NCBI RefSeq assembly: GCF_028858535.1 | Contig: NZ_JAPMOU010000008.1 | Span: 62,001 to 126,000 of the forward strand | Reading direction: 5' to 3' | Length of the DNA stretch: 64,000 nt | Origin: Spartinivicinus poritis | GTDB lineage: Bacteria; Pseudomonadota; Gammaproteobacteria; Pseudomonadales; Zooshikellaceae | In this document: positions 1 through 8,838 of the stretch, in pieces | How the letters are laid out: each line of letters opens with the position of its first letter | Numbering within the stretch: the first letter of the stretch is position 1 | The notes under the pieces: model-generated | Databases searched by the model: none | What the model was told of the DNA's origin: nothing | What the model saw: the letters and a program-made list of their open reading frames with translations, nothing else | Translations under genes and position numbers: made by a program

Positions 1-133
1 TATGTTATTAATTTTTAATAAAGTTCCCTTGAAGTGGTTTAAAAATAGAAAATTGGTAAAACTTGATTTACTGAATACCAGTTGATTTTCTATTTGCAAT
101 ACTCAACTGCTTTATTGATAAATAATACTGTCT

Positions 134-150
134 AACAAAAGGCTTTTGTT
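134..150 (+). promoter_or_regulatory. Hairpin covering the ribosome binding site of the 151 gene
   Basis: AACAAAA (134-140) and TTTTGTT (144-150) are perfect inverted arms around a GGC loop and end directly at the ATG at 151. The only Shine-Dalgarno-like bases (AAAAGG, 137-142) lie in the left arm and loop. The hairpin could limit ribosome access; its stem is short and AT-only, so any effect would depend on temperature or a bound factor. Confidence 0.4.
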
Positions 151-975
151 ATGAATTTAAAATGTATAACTGTTGCACTAGCTTCTCTGCCATTTGTGGC
201 TTCAGCGGCTGATTACTATGAGTATTGTAATCAAATATTAGTTAATGGTACTTTGCAAACCTATCAGTCAACTTCAAATTATGAGGCAAAAATAGCTTTA
301 AAAAAATGGTTATGTAGCCATGAGTCTAGTTCAAGTGGTGGAGGTGGAGGGTTAGAACTCAATGTTATTGATATTTTTAGTTTAGGTGGTGGTGGTCAGT
401 CAGCAAAACAGTGGAAAAAAGAACATTGCTCTGGAACTGACTACGACTATGAAGGAAGTAAGTCTTCTCATATATTAATTCAACACAGTAATGATAGTGT
501 TGTGAATGCATGGTCTCAATGTATTAAGGATATTCGTCCAGAAAAACTAGCATGCTATGCAAAAGAAACAGAAAACTCTTTATTAATGACTGTCGAGTTA
601 GGGTACGGTATCGGTAATGTAGAAAAAGCTGAAGTAGTTGGTACGAATCTTAATCCTCTTACAAGTATTCCTAATCGCTTTAGACCAGGTAAGAAAAACC
701 TACGCTATAAAATTGAAAATCCACGCTATGAAGCATATTTTGATCTAAATGGTGAAGCAGATTACATTGATGTGTCTTGTAGTTATACCATTCCATCGAA
801 ACCTGTCTCTGAAGATGGTAATGAAGGGTGTGAAGTATTTCGACTTCAGTCTTTGAGTAAGGGAAAAATTACAGGCTATGAATATGAGTATTTACGAGAA
901 ATGAATCAAGTACCACTATTTAGTAGTAATAATGGAGAATTGATAGGCTACTATAGTTGCTCAGAATTTGAATAA
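151..975 (+). CDS. Secreted protein of unknown function, 274 aa
   Basis: I do not recognise the family. The protein starts with a typical Sec signal peptide (Lys4, hydrophobic core, probable cleavage after AASA or SAA near residue 19-20). The mature part is tyrosine- and glutamate-rich, has scattered cysteines (for example C26, C55 and several near the C-terminus) suggesting disulfides in the periplasm or outside, and carries two glycine runs near residues 63-80. No transmembrane segment follows the signal. The next gene, 53 bp downstream on the same strand, also encodes a secreted protein, so co-expression is plausible. The start is fixed by the ATG at 151, which abuts a small hairpin containing the ribosome binding site. 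Confidence 0.7.
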   Translation: MNLKCITVALASLPFVASAADYYEYCNQILVNGTLQTYQSTSNYEAKIALKKWLCSHESSSSGGGGGLELNVIDIFSLGGGGQSAKQWKKEHCSGTDYDYEGSKSSHILIQHSNDSVVNAWSQCIKDIRPEKLACYAKETENSLLMTVELGYGIGNVEKAEVVGTNLNPLTSIPNRFRPGKKNLRYKIENPRYEAYFDLNGEADYIDVSCSYTIPSKPVSEDGNEGCEVFRLQSLSKGKITGYEYEYLREMNQVPLFSSNNGELIGYYSCSEFE

Positions 976-1028
976 AAAATATAAAAAATGATTGAAAAGT
1001 GAAAAATAATTTTCTTGTGGAGAATTAA

Positions 1029-1910
1029 ATGAAAGTATCTTTATTAAAAATATTTTTGCCAGTTGCGTTGATTGGGATTTCTTCGTCTGTTTTTGCCACA
1101 GACCCTATCCGTTTTGAAAAACGCTGTGAAGATGACAGCTTAAATTCAAGTGCAGCATTTGGTCGAAATGACTGGGCGAAAAAGTGTAAATATATTAGCC
1201 ATAGAACTTGGGATTTTAATATTAATGATGATTTTGGAAAGCGACGAGGACGTCCTTTTTACCCTAGTTTTTATCAGCCTAATAATTTTGATAACTGGTT
1301 TAAAGCACCTACAGCCGGATCTGCAAAATGCGGTAGAGGAGCTGGTGATAAGTATACGAAAATATTAACTTGTTTAGCATCCTGTTATACACCTGACCAG
1401 AAATTATTATTTTCTGAAGGTGAGTTGACTATATATGATGCATTTAGCCGTCAAGTGAAAAAAATTGTAACGCTTGATGACTCAGCTAGTTTAAATAATT
1501 TACAGTATACAGTGCGTCCAGTTGATGCATATAGTGAGTCTGTTAGAGATGTGTTACATGAAATTTTGGTAATAAAAACTCAAAGTGGAGGGCAGCTTAA
1601 AGTAACTCCTAATCATCCTCTTTTAGTCTCTTCTGGTCATATGAGAAATGCTGAAGATTTAAAAATTGGAGATTCACTGATCTCTCAAAATGGTAGTTAT
1701 GATCCAGTTGTCTCCATTAAAAATACTAATTTTTTTGGTAAAGTATATAATGTTAGACCTGACTCTAGCAGTGAAGATGGCGTAAGTCTTAATGGACAAA
1801 TTGTTATAGCCCAGGGGTTTTTAAGTGGTTCAATGTATTACCAAAATACAGGGGTTTACCATGTCAATCGCTTAGTGTTGCGTGATAACTTACCAGAAGA
1901 ACTGCTTTAA
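1029..1910 (+). CDS. Secreted protein with C-terminal Hint (intein/hedgehog-like) domain
   Basis: The 293-aa product has a clear signal peptide (residues 1-23, ending SSVFA). Residues 24-115 are an unrecognised Cys-containing segment. From C119 the sequence fits a Hint domain: the leading CYTP block, a TPNH motif at 193-196 (the block-B Thr-x-x-His that activates the N-terminal peptide bond), LKIGDSL (211-217), GKVYNV, and a final block around SGSMYYQN. Hint domains cleave or splice at the leading cysteine, so the N-terminal segment may be released or modified after export. The C-terminal Asn-Thr is followed by about 20 residues. A good GGAG ribosome site precedes the ATG. What the N-terminal part does is unknown; it could be a small toxin or adhesive peptide. 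Confidence 0.72.
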   Translation: MKVSLLKIFLPVALIGISSSVFATDPIRFEKRCEDDSLNSSAAFGRNDWAKKCKYISHRTWDFNINDDFGKRRGRPFYPSFYQPNNFDNWFKAPTAGSAKCGRGAGDKYTKILTCLASCYTPDQKLLFSEGELTIYDAFSRQVKKIVTLDDSASLNNLQYTVRPVDAYSESVRDVLHEILVIKTQSGGQLKVTPNHPLLVSSGHMRNAEDLKIGDSLISQNGSYDPVVSIKNTNFFGKVYNVRPDSSSEDGVSLNGQIVIAQGFLSGSMYYQNTGVYHVNRLVLRDNLPEELL

Positions 1911-2067
1911 TATAATAATAAATTTTTATCTTCTATAAATTTTAAATAAAAATTATTGATTTATAGCACTTGCGAATGGCTTTTGTTGGCTGTTTTGTTC
2001 GGGTAATCTATGCTTGTCTGAATGATTTTATGAAAGCTATTCGTTTTGATGTGGGTGGGAGGTTGTT

Positions 2068-2844
2068 ATGAAAAAAACACCAGCTTTTATAATGTTGGCT
2101 GTATTGGGGGGGAGTGTGGTGGTTGTTAATGGCTGGTTATCTAATCAGTCAGAGGCACCAATAGCACCTACACCGACTAATGAATTTATAACTGAAATTA
2201 AAGAAGGTCAGTTTAAAAAAAGAGAGTTTTTGGAAGAAAAGAAAAATGAGCTTGCAGTTAAGCAAATAGCTGAGGATGGAGAAGATTTTTCTGTAAAAAA
2301 AGTCAAACCATGGAGAAAACCATCAGTCTACTTTCAGCCGTTTGTTGAATTGATGGATAAACCATTGGTCAGTCAAGAAGAAAAGGTGAAACTGCAATTA
2401 TTAATAAATGACTATACACTATTAAATACTAGTCGAGACATCCTACTTCGGCCTTTAAAAAATAACGAGCTTGACTTAGTCTATGAGCGAGAGCGTTTAG
2501 ATGCAGTGCTATATTTAACAACTATTCTTGTTGGTAAGTATAATTCTTCACAACAAGAGCTGGCATCAGATCTCGCTGTTGAGGTGCTTAATAATAGGAC
2601 CTACCAGGATACCCTATCAACAGATTTAAAAAAATCTTTAGTTGGTGATAAGGTTGAGCTAGGTCTTGCACTAGCAGTGTTTCAGCCTGAGCGTTGGAAT
2701 CTTTATAAGGAAAGCTATAACCTAGGGAAAAAACACCAGAAATTAGTCAGTTATATAGATGACTTGGCCAAGCTAAAAGCTGAGCAACTTAAAGATAATG
2801 CAGCAAGGTTGGCAAATAGATTAAGAGCAATTAGTAACTCATAG
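2068..2844 (+). CDS. Membrane-anchored or exported protein of unknown function, 258 aa
   Basis: The N-terminus has two lysines and one hydrophobic stretch (residues about 7-23) without a clear cleavage site, so it is either a signal anchor or a signal peptide. The rest is highly charged and predicted largely helical, with Lys/Glu-rich stretches near residues 45-70 and 225-255. No domain was recognised. The ATG is well supported by a GGGAGG ribosome site 5-6 bases upstream. The Lys/Glu-rich helical character resembles lipase chaperone-like or secretion helper proteins, but no lipase lies next to it and I would not assign that function. Confidence 0.65.
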   Translation: MKKTPAFIMLAVLGGSVVVVNGWLSNQSEAPIAPTPTNEFITEIKEGQFKKREFLEEKKNELAVKQIAEDGEDFSVKKVKPWRKPSVYFQPFVELMDKPLVSQEEKVKLQLLINDYTLLNTSRDILLRPLKNNELDLVYERERLDAVLYLTTILVGKYNSSQQELASDLAVEVLNNRTYQDTLSTDLKKSLVGDKVELGLALAVFQPERWNLYKESYNLGKKHQKLVSYIDDLAKLKAEQLKDNAARLANRLRAISNS

Positions 2845-3027
2845 TGAATATACTAAAGTATAATGCTGTGAGGTTTATTTATAGTGGATTTGTAAAATAT
2901 TCTACTTTACTATGTGTTATAAAATCATATTTTATAAAGCAAGTGGTACCTAAAATTTTTTATATTATAAAAATGATTTTTTGTTGGGGGGATTTTAGAT
3001 CTGACATTGATAAATAAGGAAATATTG

Positions 3028-3432
3028 ATGAAAAAAAAGATATTGTCTTTTTCTCTACTTACATTGATTTCTGTTAGCACACTGACTTTTGCGGCAGTTA
3101 ACAAACCGGGTTATGTGTCCCGTGATTGTTCGGGTGCTTTTGCTAAAGAATCAATTACAGTGACTTGGTTTGGTAGTGAAGTAACCAGTGCAAAATCTTA
3201 TCATAAATTGCCTAATAATGAGTGGTTAACTTATACATCAGGTGGGTTAAAAAAGACCTGGCGTGCCTATGCCGGTTTTGTAGCTGACCCTGGGAGCTAT
3301 AACTCTTATAATGGAGTAAAAGGTGTCCAAGGTTTGCATAAATGGAAACGAGAAAATCGTTACCTAGAAACGCGCAGCAGTAATGTGGTTACTAACTGTA
3401 ATCTACTTACCTGGGGTGTTTCAAACTGGTAG
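3028..3432 (+). CDS. Small secreted protein of unknown function, 134 aa
   Basis: A longer reading frame opens at a TTG at 3007, but the ATG at 3028 is preceded by AAGGAA at good spacing and starts a textbook signal peptide (MKKKILSFS..., cleavage probable after TFA or AAV). The mature protein is about 110 residues, basic and aromatic-rich, with two cysteines (after signal removal one lies near the N-terminus in RDCSG and one near the end in TNCNL) that could form a disulfide. It looks like a compact extracellular protein; no family was recognised. A short GC hairpin lies 28 bp after the stop codon. Confidence 0.68.
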   Translation: MKKKILSFSLLTLISVSTLTFAAVNKPGYVSRDCSGAFAKESITVTWFGSEVTSAKSYHKLPNNEWLTYTSGGLKKTWRAYAGFVADPGSYNSYNGVKGVQGLHKWKRENRYLETRSSNVVTNCNLLTWGVSNW

Positions 3433-3459
3433 TATACTCTTGCAGGTATAATGATGGGA

Positions 3460-3475
3460 GCAGCCGTTTGGCTGC
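3460..3475 (+). terminator. Short GC-rich hairpin between two genes
   Basis: GCAGCC and GGCTGC form a 6-bp stem around GTTT, 28 bp after the stop of the small secreted protein. No T-run follows, so it may only be a weak pause or an RNA-stability element. Confidence 0.3.
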
Positions 3476-3502
3476 ATCCACTGCAGTTGTTGAATAAAAA
3501 GT

Positions 3503-4420
3503 ATGAGAAAAAAGTATAAATATAAACAAATGAATATGAATAAGCTGATCTTTATCCCCATCTTATTAGCCATTTTTGCTGTTATTCAGTTGTTATCTAT
3601 TGATGAAAAACCACTGAACCAGCCTATAGTCATGAAAAATACTGTAGTTGAAACTATGGCGAAGCAGAGTAAAGTGAATGATTTTCAGGCTATTGAACAA
3701 GTCAAACCAAACAGCCCCGTTGTTGACAAACCAGCAGTAATTCTTCCCGAGGGTGCGAAAATAGTGGAAGATCCTATGGCAGACTTTGTATCAGAGCTTG
3801 GGTATCAGTCATCTGCAATTGAAAAGTTTACTCAATTTACAGGCAAAGACGTAATACTGTTGGAAGAGTTGCCAGCAGAAGAAAAGCGTAGCGTAAAACA
3901 GGATCTTGAAGAGATAGCGCTGAATGGCTTTGCTAAAGTGAGTAGTCGAAGTGCTGAACTGTTTTATGATGCTGAAAGCTATATTTCTACTGATGAAGTA
4001 CCTACGGGTCAGCTAAGTTTTCAACATATAGATATTAGCAGGGATATAGAAGCACTTGGATATGAGTACATTGGTGTCATTTCACCCCATGAAGATGCTT
4101 ATACTGAAGCGGCTTGGAACTCATTGATTCAGGTTTATAAAAAGGCAGACCATTTAATCAGTGTGGATCAAGGTAACCTAGGGCAGGGGGGAACTGCTTT
4201 TATCACAGAGGGTTATGATAATGTTTACCTGAACAAAGAATACCCAGCCTCTTATCTAAAGAATCAATCGGAAGATGGTTTGGTATACTACAGTTTATAC
4301 TTTTCTTCTGGTAAGGCTGTATATGAGTTGAAGTCATCAACCGCTAATAAAGAGGAGCTGGTAGCATTAGCTGAAGAAATTCTTAGAAAAGATTTGGATA
4401 AGAAGGGGTGGGATAGCTAA
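3503..4420 (+). CDS. Membrane-anchored protein of unknown function, 305 aa
   Basis: Basic N-terminus followed by one hydrophobic segment (about residues 12-30), then a mostly acidic soluble domain of about 270 residues, consistent with an inner-membrane-anchored periplasmic protein. I do not recognise a domain. No strong ribosome site precedes the ATG at 3503; an internal ATG at 3530 would give a shorter cytoplasmic tail and is equally possible. The gene ends 15 bp from the stop of the convergent toxin-like gene at 4436. Confidence 0.6.
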   Translation: MRKKYKYKQMNMNKLIFIPILLAIFAVIQLLSIDEKPLNQPIVMKNTVVETMAKQSKVNDFQAIEQVKPNSPVVDKPAVILPEGAKIVEDPMADFVSELGYQSSAIEKFTQFTGKDVILLEELPAEEKRSVKQDLEEIALNGFAKVSSRSAELFYDAESYISTDEVPTGQLSFQHIDISRDIEALGYEYIGVISPHEDAYTEAAWNSLIQVYKKADHLISVDQGNLGQGGTAFITEGYDNVYLNKEYPASYLKNQSEDGLVYYSLYFSSGKAVYELKSSTANKEELVALAEEILRKDLDKKGWDS

Positions 4421-4435
4421 GCACCAGCCTACATA

Positions 4436-7165
4436 CTAGGCAATGATAGACGCAGATATGTTTGAATCACTCCGACCTATATTTGCTGTTCCTATAGATG
4501 AGTCTAGATCATTAGATGACGCTGCCGATTGAATTATGGTATCGACTTGTGCTGGTTCTATAACACTACCACTATCATGTAACAGGCTTTGATTCTTATC
4601 CTTAATAATGACTTGAAGTGTATCCATTGAAGAGTCTATATAATCAGCTGAGATTATACCAGGTTTATCTAATTCTTTGATTGCTTTTGCAATTACATCA
4701 CGGTTTTCATAAGTCAGCGTTCTTACTGCTTTTGGTGGAACGAGTATCTTAACTGGAATATTTGTTTGCATTATATTTAACTTACCTGCTTCACTATCTG
4801 GTATCTTTGAAAACTTTTCTTTAATAAAATTAGCTGTTTTCGTTCCTGAAGTTTTATTAGCCCATCCAGTATACACATTGCTATCATAGTCAAATGAACA
4901 ATTCTGAAACTCACTACTTTTATGTCCTTTAATTAGAATACCTATGTTTTGGTTATTTTTAATGGTCTCTTTTATCGTCATTTTACCTAGCAACTTGTCA
5001 CCGTTTCTTCTAATCAAGTTATTTGTATTCTCTGCCACAAGCTTTAAAAATTCATTCGGTTCATCAGCTCTTTTAAAAACAAACTTAAAAAAATAGATGT
5101 TTTTGGTATCCTGGCGTGCATATGAAAACAATTTTTTTACATCATCTAAAACCATGTTTGATCTCGTCTTCGAAGGCCCATGAAAAAAAGCCCATCGTCC
5201 TGCCGAGTTTTTAGCAATTCTGAGATCAAAGTACTGAGATCCAGCTTTCGCTTGTTTGACTAAATTTAAACCTTGGGTCTTATATGCGCCAGGAGCAAGT
5301 TCTCCCATAGAAGGTGTTCCTGCCAATGATCTCTGTCTGCCAAATCGGTAAGTGCCTGCATCATGACTACCCAACATAGTTATTTCTGAGAGTTTAGTGT
5401 TATCAGGTAGGTTTTTATTCGGGTTACTAATGCGTGCAACTGTTCCTGTCCGTATGGAAGAAGTAGAAATGCAATCACCTACACCACGCCTACATCGTCT
5501 TAGTACACTGCTTGTCGCTACTTCTGCAACATCATCATATGACTTAAACTTTTTGCTAACCTTTAAGGCAAGCGATCTTCCTCCTCTTCCTGCCATACTT
5601 GCAATGTCTCCCGCGGAAAAAACAGGCACCACAAAATCAACAAGTTCTTTACCCAAAAGCTTTAGCGATTGTCCTGTTTTCATTGTCTTCAATGTTGCTT
5701 TAATTGCTTTTGATACACGTGCTATTTTACTTAGTCCGGAGCCAGCTTTAAATGCTAGTTTTGCTGCAGTAACCCCTGTCTTTCCTATCACCCCTAAGCC
5801 AATCGTCATTAAGGTGATACCTAAGTCAGCTAAATCTAATGCAATATCGGAAAATTTAAACTCATAACCCGGGTCGTGAATTTTCCGATCAATCACATCA
5901 TAAAAGGGAATAATATTTTTCAAAAAGGTTATTAACCCCGATTCATTGTAGTTACTTTCTTTCCATGAATTAATTGTTTCTAGATAATGTTTAAAAGTAT
6001 TTGCTTTTAAAATGGCGTCCAATTTTTGAGTTGTAATTCTTTTTATTTTTATATGGCCAGGATTTCTAAACTGGATTATTTGATTAATGACTCTCTTCCC
6101 TTGCGGAGTGTATATTGGAAAAACCCTAGTTCTAAATATTTTTATTTCACCTCTAGGCTTTATCACTCCCCATACTCCATTTTCCCCCTCAAAAATATAT
6201 AAACTTCCAACAAGGTTACCTGTATGACGATAAAAGCCAGATATATGGAAGATTTTCTTATATTTTTTATTAAGCTCAGTCCATTTAACTCCTAATTGAG
6301 ATATAATATCCAATATCTTTGCATTAGCCAGTTTATCTAAATTATTTTCTATATACGTCGTAAACTGACTATAGTATTTTTGTTTAAGTAATGATTTGCC
6401 TTTTATTCCTTCCAACAGATCTTTCTTCGATAGTTGTTGCTGCCTACTATTAACGCCGACGGCGGGCCCTATCCCATAAGACTGATGAATCTCTGGAGCA
6501 GGTTCATAATCAAAGCCAGTAACTTTTTTAAACTCAGCCTTAGCTAAGTCATCCCGACTTCTAAAGTCTAGTGGCTTTGGAGGGTTTAAGGCCAATTCCC
6601 ATAATTTTAAGTAGTGCTGTATTCCTTCTTCTTTCCTAGATATGAAGACTTGTTCATTTACACCTTGTGCGGCTGACCAATATTTAGCTTCTTCATACAA
6701 TAGCTTTTTAGAATCGTTTTTTTGTTCTTCTGTGGCATCAGTCTTGTGAGCGTCATGATGTATTTGGTTAGCTATGTCTAATACTAGTTCATCTTCCATG
6801 TTTGCAATATCATTACCGGAAACTGCTCTTACCCCACAAATTCGTGCAGCAATAATAGAAGTATTTTCTGCCTTCAAATCCCCTTTTAGCGTGGAATTTT
6901 GTGTTTGTGGTATACGTTTTTTTCGTGTAAAAGTATTGCTTTTTTCATTTCTATTTGTTTGTGTAGTCTCAACAGTTACTGTTAAAGATTGGTCTTCTTG
7001 TAAACTTAGTAAGTCTTGTATTGTCAGTGATGATAGAGACTTAGTAGTACCAGTGGTATCTTCCGATACACTGCGCCTAGTCCTAATTAAGGACTGCGGA
7101 GTTTGATGTTCTTTGCCAATATCAGGCTTCCTACTTGTTGATTGAGTATAAGATGAGTCTAACAC
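4436..7165 (-). CDS. Large toxin-like protein with C-terminal PI-PLC X domain
   Basis: The product is 909 aa from the GTG at 7165, chosen because AGGA lies six bases upstream; the frame extends to a TTG at 7195, which sits inside a stable hairpin and has no ribosome site. The N-terminal 120 residues are Ser/Thr-rich and probably disordered. A middle region has a hydrophobic stretch near 440-465 (LADLGITLMTIGLGVIG), possibly membrane-inserting. About residues 585-860 match the phosphatidylinositol-specific phospholipase C X domain: SHDAGTY with catalytic H601, FDLRI, and AFFHG with H662 as the second catalytic histidine. The family cleaves phosphoinositides or GPI anchors by general acid/base chemistry. 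There is no signal peptide. The layout (disordered N-terminus, hydrophobic middle, C-terminal lipase) resembles large bacterial cytotoxins or injected effectors; delivery route and target are inference. Confidence 0.75.
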   Translation of the reverse strand: MLDSSYTQSTSRKPDIGKEHQTPQSLIRTRRSVSEDTTGTTKSLSSLTIQDLLSLQEDQSLTVTVETTQTNRNEKSNTFTRKKRIPQTQNSTLKGDLKAENTSIIAARICGVRAVSGNDIANMEDELVLDIANQIHHDAHKTDATEEQKNDSKKLLYEEAKYWSAAQGVNEQVFISRKEEGIQHYLKLWELALNPPKPLDFRSRDDLAKAEFKKVTGFDYEPAPEIHQSYGIGPAVGVNSRQQQLSKKDLLEGIKGKSLLKQKYYSQFTTYIENNLDKLANAKILDIISQLGVKWTELNKKYKKIFHISGFYRHTGNLVGSLYIFEGENGVWGVIKPRGEIKIFRTRVFPIYTPQGKRVINQIIQFRNPGHIKIKRITTQKLDAILKANTFKHYLETINSWKESNYNESGLITFLKNIIPFYDVIDRKIHDPGYEFKFSDIALDLADLGITLMTIGLGVIGKTGVTAAKLAFKAGSGLSKIARVSKAIKATLKTMKTGQSLKLLGKELVDFVVPVFSAGDIASMAGRGGRSLALKVSKKFKSYDDVAEVATSSVLRRCRRGVGDCISTSSIRTGTVARISNPNKNLPDNTKLSEITMLGSHDAGTYRFGRQRSLAGTPSMGELAPGAYKTQGLNLVKQAKAGSQYFDLRIAKNSAGRWAFFHGPSKTRSNMVLDDVKKLFSYARQDTKNIYFFKFVFKRADEPNEFLKLVAENTNNLIRRNGDKLLGKMTIKETIKNNQNIGILIKGHKSSEFQNCSFDYDSNVYTGWANKTSGTKTANFIKEKFSKIPDSEAGKLNIMQTNIPVKILVPPKAVRTLTYENRDVIAKAIKELDKPGIISADYIDSSMDTLQVIIKDKNQSLLHDSGSVIEPAQVDTIIQSAASSNDLDSSIGTANIGRSDSNISASIIA

Positions 7166-7193
7166 AACATATCCTGATTGATTTATAGGGTCC

Positions 7194-7229
7194 AAACCGG
7201 TTATTTTTTGAATAAAAAATAACCGGTTT
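7194..7229 (-). terminator. Perfect 16-bp inverted repeat, terminator-like
   Basis: AAACCGGTTATTTTTT (7194-7209) and its exact reverse complement (7214-7229) flank a 4-base loop. The A and T tracts inside the arms make it usable in both directions. It lies between the MFS gene and the PI-PLC-like gene, just before the latter's start, so it may isolate the toxin gene from upstream transcription or act as a leader hairpin. Confidence 0.55.
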
Positions 7230-7273
7230 TAGTGGTTGCCCCTCTTTAGAACAGAAATGAGGGATTCTATCTA

Positions 7274-7399
7274 TTAGACTTTAGCTTTATGAATAGGAAT
7301 TTCCAAGCGATTTAATACATCAATTGTATTATTACTTGTTAAGCTAATGATAAGGCATTCAACTATGTACAGGACAAAACACTCTGTTGTCCTATACAT
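7274..7399 (-). CDS. Possible small ORF or gene remnant, 41 aa
   Basis: An ATG-initiated frame encodes a 41-residue protein with a hydrophobic centre (CFVLYIVECLIISL) and a basic end (IPIHKAKV). No ribosome site is visible and its first codons overlap an inverted repeat. It looks like a leftover of a larger gene rather than a functional gene. Confidence 0.2.
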   Translation of the reverse strand: MYRTTECFVLYIVECLIISLTSNNTIDVLNRLEIPIHKAKV

Positions 7400-7401
7400 A
7401 G
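7363..7401. repeat. Inverted repeat (15-bp arms, one mismatch)
   Basis: CTATGTACAGGACAA (7363-7377) and TTGTCCTATACATAG (7387-7401) pair with one mismatch. It could be the terminator of the MFS transcript, although it lies about 140 bp beyond that stop codon, or the end of a degraded mobile element. The rest of 7230-7540 holds no convincing gene. Confidence 0.4.
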
Positions 7402-7539
7402 ATAATTTATAATGCTTTTGCAGTGTAATGATATCCAACCAAAACACTTTAGGGAATGGCCACCGTTCCAGAACACCCTATCACTCCATACTTCCCTGCT
7501 TTTAGAGATGCACTCTTTTCAAACAGTGGGTAGTATTCC

Positions 7540-8787
7540 TTACTTTTCTGCAAGACGACTGTTGTCTAGTTTGTTATCTTTTGACTTTGAATGAGTAACA
7601 TATTGTATACCACTATAACTCACAAACAACAGGGCTAATGTGATGATAACCAGGCCTATGACTTGAAAGGCTTGGGCAAAATCCACGGCTTTAACCAATG
7701 GCTCGGTGAGTAGTGGTGATAAAAACTGGCCGATAAAAAAACAGCTGCTAATACCGCCAATAATTTTACCTTTAGAGTGAGGTGGTATTGATGACATTAA
7801 CCAAACCATTAAATTAGGACGTACTAATCCTAACCCGATACCACTGATAATTAAACCGTAATAAGCTTCTGTATAACTATTCATGTTGCTTAATAGTAAA
7901 AAGCCACCACCAAGCAGTAATAACCCAAGTCCATGTAATTGGGTAAAAGAAAAATAATGTTTGGCTTTTTGATAGCCTATTGAAACAGTTGACATCGTGA
8001 GTAACATGGTTGCAATGGCGATACCTGTTTGTGTGTTTGATACAGGCTCAATAGCTGCAAGATAAAATGGAAAATGGGTAGGCACCATATATAACACAAG
8101 TACTTCAGCCACTGCTAGAAAGAAACACAGTATAATAAACCTATTTGCAGTAGGCATAGTGTTATCTTGAGAAGGCTGGTTTGAAACGTTTGGTGGGCTT
8201 GAATTGCCTGTGGTACTAGGCTCATATAAATAAATAATAATAGCGGGTAATATACAAAATGCGGTTAGATAAATTAAAAAAGGTGTAGTCCAATTGACAT
8301 CGGCTAAAACCCCCCCTAGTAATAAAAATAACACACCGCCATAACCACCGAATGCAGCTTGTAAACCCATAAATTTATTCAGTTGTGTTGCTGCAAAATA
8401 GTCGCTGGCTAGAGTTGTGCAGCTGGTCATGATACCAGCAACTGCAATACCTAATAAAGCACGTCCTACTAATATTGCATAGAGTGAGTCGGTGAAAATA
8501 TAGCTAGATGTGCCTGCAACTCCATATAAAATAACAGATAGTATAATGACTGGTTTTTTCTTCCAATGATCTAATAGCCATCCCACTAAAGGGGCAAAAA
8601 TAGCAATAAAAATAGCAGGAATGGTTAGTATCAATTTAACTAAAAAATCGGCATTTTCTAGGTGTTGAAAATGCGTTTGCATGTCGGGCAGTGCTGGTGC
8701 AATGGTTGCGCCAGACATAACAGTCATTGTACTGGTGAGTAAGAGGGTAATATTTCTTAAGCGATTGTTGTTAGTGGCAGAAGACAT
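7540..8787 (-). CDS. Major facilitator superfamily transporter, 415 aa
   Basis: About twelve hydrophobic segments, the loop motif GWLLDHWKKKPVI between TM2 and TM3 (the MFS motif A position, residues about 64-76) and the usual length of a 12-TMS drug or metabolite exporter. The first helix contains APALPDM, typical of the DHA1-like efflux group. A cytoplasmic loop near residues 190-215 is Ser/Gln/Asn-rich and separates the two six-helix halves. The gene lies 51 bp downstream of the amidohydrolase on the same strand, so the pair could take up and deaminate a nucleobase-like compound, or export its product. Substrate is not predictable from sequence. Confidence 0.85.
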   Translation of the reverse strand: MSSATNNNRLRNITLLLTSTMTVMSGATIAPALPDMQTHFQHLENADFLVKLILTIPAIFIAIFAPLVGWLLDHWKKKPVIILSVILYGVAGTSSYIFTDSLYAILVGRALLGIAVAGIMTSCTTLASDYFAATQLNKFMGLQAAFGGYGGVLFLLLGGVLADVNWTTPFLIYLTAFCILPAIIIYLYEPSTTGNSSPPNVSNQPSQDNTMPTANRFIILCFFLAVAEVLVLYMVPTHFPFYLAAIEPVSNTQTGIAIATMLLTMSTVSIGYQKAKHYFSFTQLHGLGLLLLGGGFLLLSNMNSYTEAYYGLIISGIGLGLVRPNLMVWLMSSIPPHSKGKIIGGISSCFFIGQFLSPLLTEPLVKAVDFAQAFQVIGLVIITLALLFVSYSGIQYVTHSKSKDNKLDNSRLAEK

Positions 8788-8838
8788 AAATTATTCCATA
8801 GTGGTGCATGCGTAAAGTTGTCTAACAAGTCTTCAATG

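Noticed and set aside
7412-7594. Plus-strand ORF of 60 codons before the MFS gene
   Set aside because: No ribosome site, overlaps the end of the MFS gene on the other strand, and alternative frames look equally protein-like; at most an unidentified remnant.
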